Shown: one piece after another, positions 44,549-55,541 of the stretch | Numbering within the stretch: position 1 is the first letter of the stretch | Layout: every line of letters starts with the position of its first letter | Made by a program: the position numbers and the translations under genes | Source of the DNA: CAVTWH01 sp963738365 | GTDB lineage: Bacteria > Actinomycetota > Actinomycetes > Mycobacteriales > Micromonosporaceae | Assembly (NCBI GenBank): GCA_963738365.1 | Contig: CAVTWH010000007.1 | Coordinates: forward strand, 806,001 to 870,000 | Length of the DNA: 64,000 nt | Reading direction: 5' to 3' | The notes under the pieces: model-generated | The model's database searches: none | What the model saw: only the letters and a program-made list of their open reading frames with translations | Told to the model about the DNA's origin: nothing

Positions 44549-45646
44549 ATGCCAGCGCGGCACGTACCCGTGCTGCTCGAGCGCTGTCTCGAGCTGCTGG
44601 GTCCCGCGCTGTCCGACGCGGCCACCAGCGGCCGGGCCGTGTACCTGGACGCCACGCTCGGCCTCGGCGGGCACGCCGAAGCCGTGCTGCGCGCCCACCC
44701 GCAGGCGCTCCTGGTCGGCCTCGACCGGGACCCGGCGGCACTGGCCCTGGCCGGCGAGCGGCTCGCCCCCTTCGCCGACCGGGTCCACCTGGTCCACGCC
44801 GTCTACGACCAGCTCGCCGAAGTGCTCGACGAGCTGGGCCTGCCGGCGGTGGACGCGGCCCTGTTCGACCTCGGTGTCTCGTCGCTGCAACTGGACGAGG
44901 CGGAGCGCGGCTTCGCCTACGCCCAGGACGCACCGCTGGACATGCGGATGGACCCCACCCGGGGCGCCACCGCGGCCGAGGTGGTCAACGGGTACCCGCA
45001 CGGTGACCTGGCCCGCGTGCTGCGCGTCTACGGCGAGGAGCGGTTCGCGCTCCGGATCGCCTCGGCGATCGTGCGGGAACGCGAGCGGGCGCCGATCACC
45101 TCCAGCGCGCGCCTGGCGGAGCTGGTCCGGGACGCCATCCCGGCGCCGGCCCGGCGCACCGGCGGGCACCCCGCCAAGCGCACCTTCCAGGCGCTGCGCA
45201 TCGAGGTGAACGGGGAACTGGCGGCGCTGCGGGCGGCGCTGCCGGTGGCGCTGGACCGGCTCGCGCCGGGCGGCCGCCTGGTGGTGCTGTCCTACCACTC
45301 GCTGGAGGACCGGATCACCAAGCAGGCGTTCAGCGCCGGTACGCACAGCAGCGCGCCGGTGGACCTGCCGGTGGAGCTGCCCGGGACCGGGCCGACCCTG
45401 CGGTCGCTCACCCGGGGCGCCGAGCCGCCGTCGGAGGCCGAAGTGGTGGCCAACGCGCGCGCGGCCTCGGTGAAGCTGCGCGCGGTGGAGCGCCTGGCGT
45501 CGGCTGGCGGGCCGGCGCTGCACCAGCCGGCGGTGGGTGGGGGTACCCGCCGCCGGGAACGGGCCGACCACGGTCGGCCGGACAGGCAACAACGCGACCA
45601 CGGGGGGGCCGGGGTCGCGGGGGATGGACGAGAGGGGGAGGGATGA
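44549..45646 (+). CDS. rsmH: 16S rRNA (cytosine-1402-N4)-methyltransferase
   Basis: RsmH/MraW, methylating C1402 of 16S rRNA. SAM-binding: YLDATLGLGGHAEAVL; other family parts: VGLDRDPAAL, ALFDLGVSSLQLDEAERGFAY, DMRMDP, TFQALRIEVNGEL, and LSYHSLEDRITKQ. ATG 44549 (MPARHVPVLLERCLELL) has AAGGGGG upstream and gives 365 aa. GTG 44498 is an alternative adding 17 residues. The C-terminal 40 residues are Arg/Gly-rich and variable. The stop overlaps the ftsL start. Confidence 0.95.
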   Translation: MPARHVPVLLERCLELLGPALSDAATSGRAVYLDATLGLGGHAEAVLRAHPQALLVGLDRDPAALALAGERLAPFADRVHLVHAVYDQLAEVLDELGLPAVDAALFDLGVSSLQLDEAERGFAYAQDAPLDMRMDPTRGATAAEVVNGYPHGDLARVLRVYGEERFALRIASAIVRERERAPITSSARLAELVRDAIPAPARRTGGHPAKRTFQALRIEVNGELAALRAALPVALDRLAPGGRLVVLSYHSLEDRITKQAFSAGTHSSAPVDLPVELPGTGPTLRSLTRGAEPPSEAEVVANARAASVKLRAVERLASAGGPALHQPAVGGGTRRRERADHGRPDRQQRDHGGAGVAGDGREGEG

Positions 45647-46191
45647 TGACGTACTCGACCGCGACGAGCCGTCGCAACCCTGACAACGGGCGGCGCAGCG
45701 GCGCGCCGCCGCAGCGGCGCGACACGCCCGAGCGCGGGTACCCGGTGGACGGGGCCACCGCGCTCGCCGTCGAGCCGGTCACCGACCGGGCGGTGCTGCC
45801 CGAGCGGGTAACGCCGGCCGCGCGCCCGCGGCTGCGGGTGGCGCCGCCGGTACCGGTCTCCGGGCCGAGGGCGCCGTTCGTGGCGCTGGTCCTGGCGGTG
45901 GTGGTGGTCGGCGTGCTGGGCATCCTGGTGCTCAACACGAAGATCAACGAAAATGCGTTCCGCCTCGGCGAGCTGCGCACCAACCAGGCCACCCTGGACC
46001 GGCAGGAGCAGGAGCTCAACCAGAACATCGCGTACCTGGAGTCGCCCAACAACCTGGTCGCCGCGTCGCGCCGGCTGGGCCTGGTGCCCTCCGGTACCCC
46101 GGCGTTCATCAAGTTGCCGGACGGCCGGGTACTGGGCGTGCCCCAGCCGGCCACCGGGCAGCCCAGCGCGTCGGGCCAGCCCGGCCACTGA
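45643..46191 (+). CDS. ftsL: Cell division protein FtsL (septum formation initiator-like)
   Basis: A 182-residue bitopic protein. A disordered basic cytosolic segment (1-75) is followed by one transmembrane helix (about 79-97), then a leucine-zipper-like coiled coil (NTKINENAFRLGELRTNQAT, DRQEQELNQNIAYLE), and a C-terminal SPNNLVAASRRLGLVPSG typical of FtsL/FtsB-like divisome proteins. Assignment rests on topology and position between rsmH and ftsI. ATGA overlap with rsmH. Confidence 0.85.
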   Translation: MMTYSTATSRRNPDNGRRSGAPPQRRDTPERGYPVDGATALAVEPVTDRAVLPERVTPAARPRLRVAPPVPVSGPRAPFVALVLAVVVVGVLGILVLNTKINENAFRLGELRTNQATLDRQEQELNQNIAYLESPNNLVAASRRLGLVPSGTPAFIKLPDGRVLGVPQPATGQPSASGQPGH

Positions 46192-46210
46192 CCGGACAGG
46201 GAGCACAGCG

Positions 46211-48460
46211 ATGCCGAGCGAGCCGCCGCGCCGCGACCGTACCGAACCGGGGCGGCGCGGCGGTGCTCGTCGCGATTCCGAGCCCACCCCGGTGCGCCGG
46301 GACGGCGGGCGTAGCCGGATCTCCGACGCCCGGGGGTACACGCCGCGCGGGCGCACCGTGCGGGAGTCCGCCACGGGCAGCCGGGACACTTTCCGGCCGG
46401 CCCTGGAGCTGGTCCGCGACCCGGGAACGGGGACCCGGCGGGGCGCCGGGCGTACCCCCGCACCGGAGGTCGACGAGCCGATCGGGCCGTCGCGTGGCGC
46501 GCCCCGGCGGGACACCACCGACCAGCTGCTGGGGCGGCGCACGGCCGCCCCGGCGCGCGGCGCCGCCGCCCGGACGGCGCCCCGGACCGGCGCGGGCGGG
46601 CAGCGGCGCGGCACCGGCCGCGGATCCGGCGGGGCCGCCCCACGGGCCGGCGGGCGGCCGGTCGCCGCGCGCCCGAAGCTGCGCCGGGTGGTCCGGCGTG
46701 GCCCGGCCCGACTCGGCGAGCCGGGCCGTCGGCTGCGGCTGGGGGCGGTGCTGGTGATGGTGCTCTTCCTGATCCTCGGCGCCCGGCTGGTCCAGCTGCA
46801 GATGAGCGACGCCGGTGACATCGCCCGGACCGGCCTGGACAAGCGGCTGGCCCAGGAGCCCATCTTCGCCCCCCGGGGCACCATCTACGACCAGGGGCAC
46901 AACGTCCTGGCGCAGAGCGTCGAGGCGCGCCTGGTCTACGCCGATCCGTCCATGATCAAAGCGGACAAGGTCGAGCAGACCGTCGTGGCGCTGCGCGACC
47001 TGCTCGGGGTACCCGCCTCGGAGCTGCGCCCCAAGCTGCTGCGCAAGGTCCGCGAGGACGGCAGCAAGGACGAGTTCGAGTACCTCAAGCGCGGCGTCAG
47101 CCTGGCCGACGCCGACCGGGTCACAGCGCTCAACATCGCCGGCATCGGGGTGGCCCGGGACGAGGTGCGCCAGGAGCCGGGCAACGACCTGGCCGCCAAC
47201 CTGATCGGCTTCATCGGCGCCGACGGCCGGGGCAAGCAGGGCCTGGAGGCAGGGGAGGACCAGCTGCTCTACGGCGTGGACGGGCAGCGCACCTACGAGG
47301 TCGGCAACGGCGACCTGGGTACCCAGATCCCCGGCGGGTACGAGGAGGTCCGGGCCGCGCACCCGGGCAGCTCCGTCGAGCTCACCGTCGACCGGGACGT
47401 GCAGTTCATGGCGCAGCAGATCCTGCTGCAGCAGATGACCAAGGTGAACGCCGTGTGGGCCTGCGCGGTGGTGATGGAGGTGGCCACCGGCGACATCCGG
47501 GCGCAGGCCAGCTACCCGACCTACAGCGCGGCCCACCCGGACGGCAGCACACCGGCGCAGCAGGCCGACAACTGCACCCAGACGGTGGCCGACCCGGGCT
47601 CGGTGCACAAGGTGGTCACGCTGGGCGCGCTGCTGGAGACCGGCATGATCACCGCGGACAGCACGGTCACCGTCTGCCCATCGGTGGTGAAGGGGGACAC
47701 CGCGTTCTCCGACACCCACCCGTTCCCGTGTGGCAGCAAGTTGACCCTGCCCGGGGTGCTGGCCTACTCCTCCAACGTCGGCACGATCAACCTGGCCGCG
47801 AAGTGGGGGGATGCCGAGGCGGCTACGCTCACCGACTTCCAGCGCCGCTTCGGGCTGGGCAGCGCCACCGGCGAGGGGATGCCGAACGAGGCGCCCGGGA
47901 TGCTGCAGAAGCCGGAGAAGTGGAGCGGGTCGGCGTACGGGTCGGCACCGATCGGGATGGGCGTGTCGGCCACGCCGCTGCAGATGACCGCCGTCTACAA
48001 CACCATCGCCAACAACGGGGTGTACGTGGCGCCCCGGCTGATCCAGTCGACCATCGGCCCGGACGGGGCGGAGAAGGCCTGCCCGCCCAGCGCCAAGCGC
48101 CCGGTGCTGAGCGCGGCCAACGCCGGCACGCTGCGCCGGGACCTGGAGGCGGTGGTGACCGTGCCGCACGCCACCGGGCTGTCCGCCGCGATCTCCGGGT
48201 ACCGGGTGGGCGGCAAGACCGGCACCGGCAAGTTCGTCGGCCCGGACGGGCACTATGCCCCCGGCGAGGTGGCCTCCTTCATCGGCATGGCACCCGCCGA
48301 CGCGCCGAAGTACGTGGTGTCGGTGTTCGCCTACACGCCCGGCGGCAACGGCGGGCAGGTGGCCGGGCCGGCGTTCCGGGAGCTGATGGCGTTCACGCTG
48401 GGGCACTTCCACGCCCCGCCGACCGGGACAACTCCGCCGACCTTCACCACGACCGGATGA
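46211..48460 (+). CDS. ftsI: Septal peptidoglycan transpeptidase FtsI (class B PBP)
   Basis: A 749-residue class B penicillin-binding protein. Active-site motifs: SxxK as SVHK in VADPGSVHKVVTLG, SxN as SSN in LAYSSNVGTI, and KTG in GGKTGTGKF. The transmembrane helix is at about 177-195, after an unusually long Arg/Gly/Pro-rich cytoplasmic N-terminus of about 175 residues. The pedestal has FAPRGTIYDQGHNVLAQS and PGGYEEVRAAHPGSSVELTV. ATG 46211 follows GGGAGCACAGCG. It cross-links septal peptidoglycan with FtsW. Confidence 0.94.
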   Translation: MPSEPPRRDRTEPGRRGGARRDSEPTPVRRDGGRSRISDARGYTPRGRTVRESATGSRDTFRPALELVRDPGTGTRRGAGRTPAPEVDEPIGPSRGAPRRDTTDQLLGRRTAAPARGAAARTAPRTGAGGQRRGTGRGSGGAAPRAGGRPVAARPKLRRVVRRGPARLGEPGRRLRLGAVLVMVLFLILGARLVQLQMSDAGDIARTGLDKRLAQEPIFAPRGTIYDQGHNVLAQSVEARLVYADPSMIKADKVEQTVVALRDLLGVPASELRPKLLRKVREDGSKDEFEYLKRGVSLADADRVTALNIAGIGVARDEVRQEPGNDLAANLIGFIGADGRGKQGLEAGEDQLLYGVDGQRTYEVGNGDLGTQIPGGYEEVRAAHPGSSVELTVDRDVQFMAQQILLQQMTKVNAVWACAVVMEVATGDIRAQASYPTYSAAHPDGSTPAQQADNCTQTVADPGSVHKVVTLGALLETGMITADSTVTVCPSVVKGDTAFSDTHPFPCGSKLTLPGVLAYSSNVGTINLAAKWGDAEAATLTDFQRRFGLGSATGEGMPNEAPGMLQKPEKWSGSAYGSAPIGMGVSATPLQMTAVYNTIANNGVYVAPRLIQSTIGPDGAEKACPPSAKRPVLSAANAGTLRRDLEAVVTVPHATGLSAAISGYRVGGKTGTGKFVGPDGHYAPGEVASFIGMAPADAPKYVVSVFAYTPGGNGGQVAGPAFRELMAFTLGHFHAPPTGTTPPTFTTTG

Positions 48461-48512
48461 CCCGGACACCCGCGGGGGTGACGCCGTGCTCGGCACCGAC
48501 ACGTTCGTTGGG

Positions 48513-48518
48513 TAGGGT
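48513..48518 (+). promoter_or_regulatory. Possible internal promoter -10 (TAGGGT) before murE
   Basis: TAGGGT lies 8 nt before GTG 48527 in the only non-overlapping gap (66 nt) between ftsI and murE. No Shine-Dalgarno sequence, so a leaderless murE transcript is plausible. Confidence 0.4.
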
Positions 48519-48526
48519 CTGAGCCC

Positions 48527-50086
48527 GTGCCCGGCTATCCGCGTCCCGCCAGCGTGCGTCCGTGCCCGCTGGCCGACCTCGCCGAGCTGCTCGGCGCCGC
48601 CGTGCGGGTGGACACCGACGCCGCCGCGCGGCCGGCCGCGCCGGTGGCGGTCACCGGTGTGACGCACGCCAGCGACCAGGTGCGCCCCGGTGATCTGTTC
48701 GCCGCGCTGCCCGGGGCGAAGACGCACGGGGCGCGCTTCGTGCCGGCCGCCGCGGCAGCCGGGGCGGTCGCCGTGCTCACCGACCCGGCCGGCGTACCGG
48801 CGGCGGCCGCCGCCGGACTGGCCGCCCTGGTGGTGGCCGACCCGCGGGCGGCGCTCGGCCCGGCCGCGGCGCTGGTCTACGACCGGCCCACCGAGAAGCT
48901 GACGATCATCGGGGTCACCGGCACCGCGGGCAAGACCTCGACCACCTACCTGATCGAGTCGGGGCTGCGCGCGGCCGGGTACGCCGTGGGGCTGATCGGC
49001 ACCGTGGAAACCCGCCTGGGCGACCTCGTGGTACCCAGCGAGCGGACCACTCCGGAGGCCGGTGACCTGCAGGGGCTCTTCGCCGCCGCGGTGGAGCAGG
49101 GGATCCGCGCGGTGGCCATGGAGGTGTCCAGCCACGCGCTGGCGCTGGGCCGGGTCGGCGGTACCGCGTTCGCCGTCGGCGGGTACACCAACTTCGGCTC
49201 CGACCACCTGGACTTCCACGCCACCCGGGAGGAGTACTTCGCCGCCAAGGCGCTGCTCTTCGACGGGCGCTGCCGGCACGAGGTGCTCAACTACGACGAC
49301 CCGGCGCTGGCGGTGCTACGCAAGCCGGCCAGTATCACCTACTCGGCGGACGGCCACCCGGACGCCAGCTGGCGTGCGGTCGACATCCAGCCCAGCGGCT
49401 ACGGGCAGCGCTTCACCGCGCTCGGCCCGGACGGCGCCCCGGTGGACGCCGCGGTGGCCCTGCCCGGCCGGCACAACGTGGCCAACGCGCTGCTGGCCCT
49501 GGCCAGCCTGGTGGCCGTCGGGATCGACCCGAAGGTGGCCGCCGTCGGCGTGGCCGGCTGCCCGGGCGTACCTGGGCGGCTGGAGCGGGTGGCCGCGGCC
49601 GGGCCGGTCACCGGCATCGTCGACTACGCGCACAAGCCCGACGCGGTGGTGGCCGTGCTGTCCGCCTTGCGCGAGCCGCTGCGCGCGGCCGGTACCGGCC
49701 GGCTCATCTGCGTGATCGGCGCCGGTGGCGACCGGGACGCCGGTAAGCGCCCGGTGATGGGCGACGCCGCCGCCCGGGGCGCTGACGTGGTGCTGGTCAC
49801 CGACGACAACCCGCGCACCGAGCAGCCGGCCGCCATCCGGGCGGCGGTGCTGGCCGGTGCCCGCGCCGGGGGCGGCGGCGCCGAGATCCGGGAGGTGGCC
49901 GGGCGCCGCGCGGCCATCGACGCCGCGGTCGCCCTGGCCCGCCCGGGCGACGTCGTGGCGCTGCTCGGCAAGGGCCACGAGCGGGGCCAGGAGGTGGCCG
50001 GCGTGGTGCACCCCTTCGACGACCGGATCGAGCTGGCCGCCGCCCTGACCAGGCGGTACGGCACCCCCACCGGGAGTACCCAATGA
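48527..50086 (+). CDS. murE: UDP-MurNAc-tripeptide synthetase MurE (meso-DAP type)
   Basis: A 519-residue Mur ligase. ATP loop GVTGTAGKTSTTYL, central MEVSSHALALGRV, carbamylated-Lys region EYFAAKALLF, and the DAP-selective motif TDDNPRTEQ, which predicts meso-diaminopimelate as substrate. A terminal GKGHERGQEV is also characteristic. GTG 48527 is the start. The stop overlaps the murF ATG (ATGA). Confidence 0.95.
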   Translation: MPGYPRPASVRPCPLADLAELLGAAVRVDTDAAARPAAPVAVTGVTHASDQVRPGDLFAALPGAKTHGARFVPAAAAAGAVAVLTDPAGVPAAAAAGLAALVVADPRAALGPAAALVYDRPTEKLTIIGVTGTAGKTSTTYLIESGLRAAGYAVGLIGTVETRLGDLVVPSERTTPEAGDLQGLFAAAVEQGIRAVAMEVSSHALALGRVGGTAFAVGGYTNFGSDHLDFHATREEYFAAKALLFDGRCRHEVLNYDDPALAVLRKPASITYSADGHPDASWRAVDIQPSGYGQRFTALGPDGAPVDAAVALPGRHNVANALLALASLVAVGIDPKVAAVGVAGCPGVPGRLERVAAAGPVTGIVDYAHKPDAVVAVLSALREPLRAAGTGRLICVIGAGGDRDAGKRPVMGDAAARGADVVLVTDDNPRTEQPAAIRAAVLAGARAGGGGAEIREVAGRRAAIDAAVALARPGDVVALLGKGHERGQEVAGVVHPFDDRIELAAALTRRYGTPTGSTQ

Positions 50087-51528
50087 TCACGATGACGCTC
50101 GCGGAGATCGCGGCAGCCGTCGGCGGCCGGATCGCGCAGGCCCCCGCGCAGCTGGCCGTCACCGGCAGCGTGGAGTACGACTCGCGCGCCTGCGCGCCCG
50201 GCTCGCTGTTCGTCGCCTTCGACGGCGACAAGGTCGACGGGCACGACTTCGCCGGGGCGGCGCTGGCTGCCGGGGCGGTCGCCGTGCTCGGCACCCGGGA
50301 GCTGCCCGGGGTGCCGATGGTGCTGGTCGGCGACCCGCTCGACGCGCTGGCCCGGCTGGCCCGCGCGGTGGTCGACCGGCTCCCCGGGCTGACCGTGGTG
50401 GGGCTGACCGGCTCGTCCGGCAAGACCACCACCAAGGACCTGACCGCCCAGCTGGTCAGCCGGCTCGGCCCGACCATCGCCCCGGCCGGTTCGTTCAACA
50501 ACGAGCTGGGGCACCCGTACACGGTGCTCAAGGCCGGCCCGGACACCGGTTACCTGGTGCTGGAGATGGGCGCCCGGGGCGTCGGGCACATCCGGCACCT
50601 GGCGCAGGCGGCGCCGCCGCGCATCGGCGTGGTACTCAACGTGGGCGTCGCGCACCTGGGCGAGTTCGGCTCGGTGGAGCAGATCGCGCTGGCCAAGGGC
50701 GAGCTGGTGGAGGCGCTGCCGGCCGACGGCCTGGCTGTGCTCAACGCCGACGACCCGCGGGTACGCGCCATGGCCGGCCGCACGGCCGCCCCGGTGTGGC
50801 TGGTCGGCGAGGCCGACGACGCCCAGCTGCGCGCCGTCGACGTGGCCCTCGACGACGCCGGTCGACCCTCGTACACGCTCCGCACGCCGGTCGGCTCGGT
50901 GCCGGTGCGGCTCGCCGTCGCCGGGCGGCACCAGGTCGGCAACACCCTGGCCGCCGCCGCCGTGGCGCTGCGCCTCGGACTGGACCTGTCCGAGGTGGCG
51001 GACGCGCTCGCCGAAGCGGCGCTGGTTTCCACACGAAGGATGGATGTCTTTCAGCGTGCCGACGGTGTCACGGTGATCGACGACTCGTACAACGCCAACC
51101 CCGGCTCGATGGCCGCCGCGCTGCGCGCGCTGGTCGCCATGCGGACCGGCGGCCGGCGGGTCGCGGTGCTCGGTTACATGGCCGAGCTCGGCGGGTACGA
51201 GCGGGCCGGGCACGAAGAGGTCGGTCGACTCGCCGCGCAGCTGGGCGTCGACCGGGTGATCGTGGTCGGTGGGCAGGCCGCCCCGATCCAGGACGGCGCG
51301 GGTTCGGTGGCGGACTGGAAGGGCAGCGCGGTGCTGGTCGGCGAGCAGGACGACGCTGTGGCGCTGCTGCGCACCGAACTGGCCGACGGCGACATCGTGC
51401 TGGTGAAGGGCTCGCGTTACCGCACCTGGCGGGTGGTCGACGCGCTGCGCGCCGACCCGCCGCCGGCACACCTCACCGCGGCGTCAGTGGCGTCCCGGCC
51501 CCCGGCGGAAGGGAATCGTTCGGCATGA
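50083..51528 (+). CDS. murF: UDP-MurNAc-tripeptide:D-Ala-D-Ala ligase MurF
   Basis: A 481-residue Mur ligase adding D-Ala-D-Ala. ATP loop GLTGSSGKTTTKDL, then FNNELGHPYTVL, VLEMGARGVGHI, DDSYNANPGSMAAAL, and VLGYMAELG. Overlaps at both ends with murE and mraY (ATGA). Confidence 0.95.
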   Translation: MITMTLAEIAAAVGGRIAQAPAQLAVTGSVEYDSRACAPGSLFVAFDGDKVDGHDFAGAALAAGAVAVLGTRELPGVPMVLVGDPLDALARLARAVVDRLPGLTVVGLTGSSGKTTTKDLTAQLVSRLGPTIAPAGSFNNELGHPYTVLKAGPDTGYLVLEMGARGVGHIRHLAQAAPPRIGVVLNVGVAHLGEFGSVEQIALAKGELVEALPADGLAVLNADDPRVRAMAGRTAAPVWLVGEADDAQLRAVDVALDDAGRPSYTLRTPVGSVPVRLAVAGRHQVGNTLAAAAVALRLGLDLSEVADALAEAALVSTRRMDVFQRADGVTVIDDSYNANPGSMAAALRALVAMRTGGRRVAVLGYMAELGGYERAGHEEVGRLAAQLGVDRVIVVGGQAAPIQDGAGSVADWKGSAVLVGEQDDAVALLRTELADGDIVLVKGSRYRTWRVVDALRADPPPAHLTAASVASRPPAEGNRSA

Positions 51529-52625
51529 GGGCAGTGATCGTCGCCGCCTGCGTGGCCTTCGTGGTCTCGCTCTTCGGCACCCCCTTGGCGATCAAGGTGT
51601 TCGTCCGGCTCAAGGCGGCCCAGCCGATCCGGGACATCAACGTCTCGCACTCCTCGAAGCGGGGCACCCCCACCATGGGCGGGGTCGTCTTCATCCTGGG
51701 TACCGTGGTCGCCTACCTGGCCGGCCACCTGATCCTCAAGACGTTGCCGGAGAAGCAGATCGCCACCCGCGGCCCGACCCTGACCGCGCTGGTGCTGCTC
51801 GGCCTGATGGTCGGCTGCGGCGCCATCGGCTTCATCGACGACTTCCTCAAGGTCCATTACCGCAACAGCCTGGGCCTGAACAAGCGCGGCAAGCTGGCCC
51901 TGCAGATCATCCTCGGGGTGGTCTTCGGCGTCCTGGCGCTCTACTCGAAGCAGGGCTTCGAGACGGTGGGCAGCACCCACCTGTCGTTCGTGCGGGACAT
52001 CGACTGGTTCAACCTGACGAAGGTCGGCGCCGTCGTCTTCTTCGTCTTCGTGGTGATGGCCTCCACCAACGGGGTGAACCTCACCGACGGCCTGGACGGC
52101 CTGGCCAGCGGCGCCTCGGTGGCGGTGATGGCGGCGTACATGCTGATCTCGTTCTGGCAGTACCGGCACTGGTGCGGCGACCCGCACGGTGCGGCGTACA
52201 GCGTGGCCACCTGTTACCAGGCCCGGGACCCGCTGGAGAACGCGCTCATCGCCGGCGCGGCGGCCGGGGCGCTGCTGGGCTTCCTGTGGTGGAACGCCTC
52301 ACCCGCCCGGATCTTCATGGGCGACACCGGCTCGATGGCGATCGGCGGACTGGTGGCCGCCGAGGCGCTGTCCACCCGTACCCTGCTGCTCCTGCCGATC
52401 ATCGGCCTGCTGTACATGATCGAGACGATCTCGCTGATCATCCAGATCATCTCGTTCCGTGGCTTCGGCAGACGGGTGTTCCGCATGACACCCATCCACC
52501 ACCACTTCGAACTCGCCGGCTGGAGCGAAGTCAACATCGTCATCCGGTTCTGGATCATCGCGGGCATCGGGGTGGCGGTGGCGCTCGGCCTGTTCTACGG
52601 CGACTTCCTGCGGATCGGCGGCTGA
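51525..52625 (+). CDS. mraY: Phospho-MurNAc-pentapeptide transferase MraY
   Basis: A 366-residue integral membrane enzyme with ten helices, forming lipid I on undecaprenyl phosphate. Family motifs are SKRGTPTMGG, GFIDDFLKV, GVNLTDGLDGLASG (catalytic Asp cluster), ARIFMGDTGSMAIGG, and MTPIHHHFELAGWSE (the HHH motif). ATG 51525 is preceded by GGAAGGGA. The stop shares one base with the ATG of the next gene (TGATG). Confidence 0.96.
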   Translation: MRAVIVAACVAFVVSLFGTPLAIKVFVRLKAAQPIRDINVSHSSKRGTPTMGGVVFILGTVVAYLAGHLILKTLPEKQIATRGPTLTALVLLGLMVGCGAIGFIDDFLKVHYRNSLGLNKRGKLALQIILGVVFGVLALYSKQGFETVGSTHLSFVRDIDWFNLTKVGAVVFFVFVVMASTNGVNLTDGLDGLASGASVAVMAAYMLISFWQYRHWCGDPHGAAYSVATCYQARDPLENALIAGAAAGALLGFLWWNASPARIFMGDTGSMAIGGLVAAEALSTRTLLLLPIIGLLYMIETISLIIQIISFRGFGRRVFRMTPIHHHFELAGWSEVNIVIRFWIIAGIGVAVALGLFYGDFLRIGG

Positions 52626-53975
52626 TGACCGACGCCACCACCGTCGACCTGCCGCAGCTGGCCGGGGTGGACACCTTCCGGTTCGTCGGCCACGAGTTCA
52701 GCGTGGCCGGGCCGGACGCCACCATCGTGCTGCGCTACCGGCTGGAGGGCGGCGCGGTGCCGGTCGACTTCGCCGAGACCGTCACCCTGCCGGCGCCGCC
52801 CGGTGACTACCCGGCGCCGGTGCTGGAGCGGGTCCTCGACCTGCTGCTCATCGCCGCCGGTACCAGCTACTACAAGGTGGCCGCCCCGCCCCGCCTGGTC
52901 AGCGACGCAGTACGGCTGCACCCGGCCGCCGTGGCCTTCTTCCGTGACCTGTACACGCTCGGGCTCGGCGAGTTCGCCTACCGCAACGACCTGCCGCACG
53001 TACTGGCGCTCGCCCCGGACCTGGCCGGTGCGGTGGACCCCCCGGCCGGCGTCCCGGCGTCCGGCTCCCGGCCGCTGGTCAACGTGGGCGGTGGCAAGGA
53101 CTCCATCGTGTCCATCGAGGCCACCCGGGGCGCCGGGCTGGACCCGGTGCTGTTCGCGGTCAACCCGAACCGGGTCATCGACGGCGTCTTCGCCGCCTCC
53201 GGGCTGCCCTCGCTGGCCGCCCGACGCCGGCTGGACCCGCTGCTGTTCGTGCTGAACCGGTCGGGCCGGGCGCTCAACGGGCACATCCCGGTCACCGCGA
53301 TCAACTCGCTGATCTCGGTGGCCGCCGGGGTGCTGCACGGGTACGGGCCGGTGCTGATGAGCAACGAGCGCTCGGCGTCCTCACCGAACACGGTCTGGCA
53401 CGGGTACGAGATCAACCACCAGTGGTCCAAGTCGCTGGCCGCCGAGGCAGGACTGGCGGTGGCGCTGGCCAGCCACGCCGGCCTGGCCGGCGGGTACTTC
53501 TCGCTGCTGCGGCCCTACTCGGAGCTGCACATCGCCCGGATGTTCGCCCCGATCGAGCGCTACGACGCCGTGGTCACCTCGTGCAACCGGGCCTTCCTGC
53601 TGCACGGCGGTACCGCCCGGTGGTGTGGCGACTGTCCCAAGTGCCGGTTCGTCTTCCTGGCGCTGGCGCCGTTCGTGGCCCGGCCCCGGCTGGTGGACAT
53701 CTTCGGCGTCGACCTGCTGGCCGACCCCGGACAGGTGCCGGGCTACCTGGAGCTGGCCGGGATCTCCTCGTTCAAGCCGTTCGAGTGCGTCGGTGAGGTG
53801 GAGGAGTCGCTGATCGCCGTGCAGCTGCTGCGCGAGCAGGGCGCCGACGACCCGGTGCTGGCGGAGCTGGCCGATGCCGTACCGGAGGGCGGCTGGCCGA
53901 CGCCGGAGCAGCGCGCCGAGATGTTCAGGGCGGCCGGCACGGGACTGGTGCCCCCGGCGTACCAGGGAATTGTCG

Positions 53976-53983
<8 letters not shown>
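52625..53983 (+). CDS. murL: MurL-type UDP-MurNAc-L-Ala-L-Glu epimerase
   Basis: A 452-residue protein in the position of an extra dcw gene between mraY and murD. It resembles the MurL family, shown in Xanthomonas to epimerise the terminal L-Glu of UDP-MurNAc-L-Ala-L-Glu to D-Glu with ATP. Visible signatures: LVNVGGGKDSIVSIEA (PP-loop-like ATP site, about 151-166), VLMSNERSASSPN, GYEINHQWSKS, SCNRAF, and a Cys cluster WCGDCPKC (C334, C337, C340). The start shares one base with the mraY stop, and the stop overlaps murD by 8 nt, so it is co-translated with the pathway. Other PP-loop functions are possible but less likely. Confidence 0.85.
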
Positions 53984-55364
<1,381 letters not shown>

Positions 55365-55372
55365 CGACCGCA

Positions 55373-55429
55373 TCCCAGCTGGCTACCCGCCTCCCAGCTG
55401 GTTACCCGCGCCCGAGCTGGCTACGCGTG
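55373..55429 (+). repeat. 19-bp tandem repeat x3 after murD
   Basis: Units TCCCAGCTGGCTACCCGCC, TCCCAGCTGGTTACCCGCG and CCCGAGCTGGCTACGCGTG begin at 55373, 55392 and 55411. A weaker copy precedes, covering the murD stop (ACCAGTTAGCGACCGCA), and another follows (to about 55448). It lies in the 177-nt gap before ftsW, which otherwise shows no clear promoter. Confidence 0.75.
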
Positions 55430-55541
55430 CCAGCCAGCGACCCGCTGGCGACCCGTGTCGATCTGCCTTCGCGTCGACCAGCGACACGCCGGGGCCGGGC
55501 GGGTGCCGGGGGTGCCGCGCCCCGGCCGCGATGATGAACCC

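Noticed and set aside
46109..49279. Over 1000-codon open frame antisense to ftsI and murE
   Set aside because: Mirror frame of GC-rich coding DNA; Gly/Arg/His/Pro-rich with no domain, while the sense frames encode clear FtsI and MurE.
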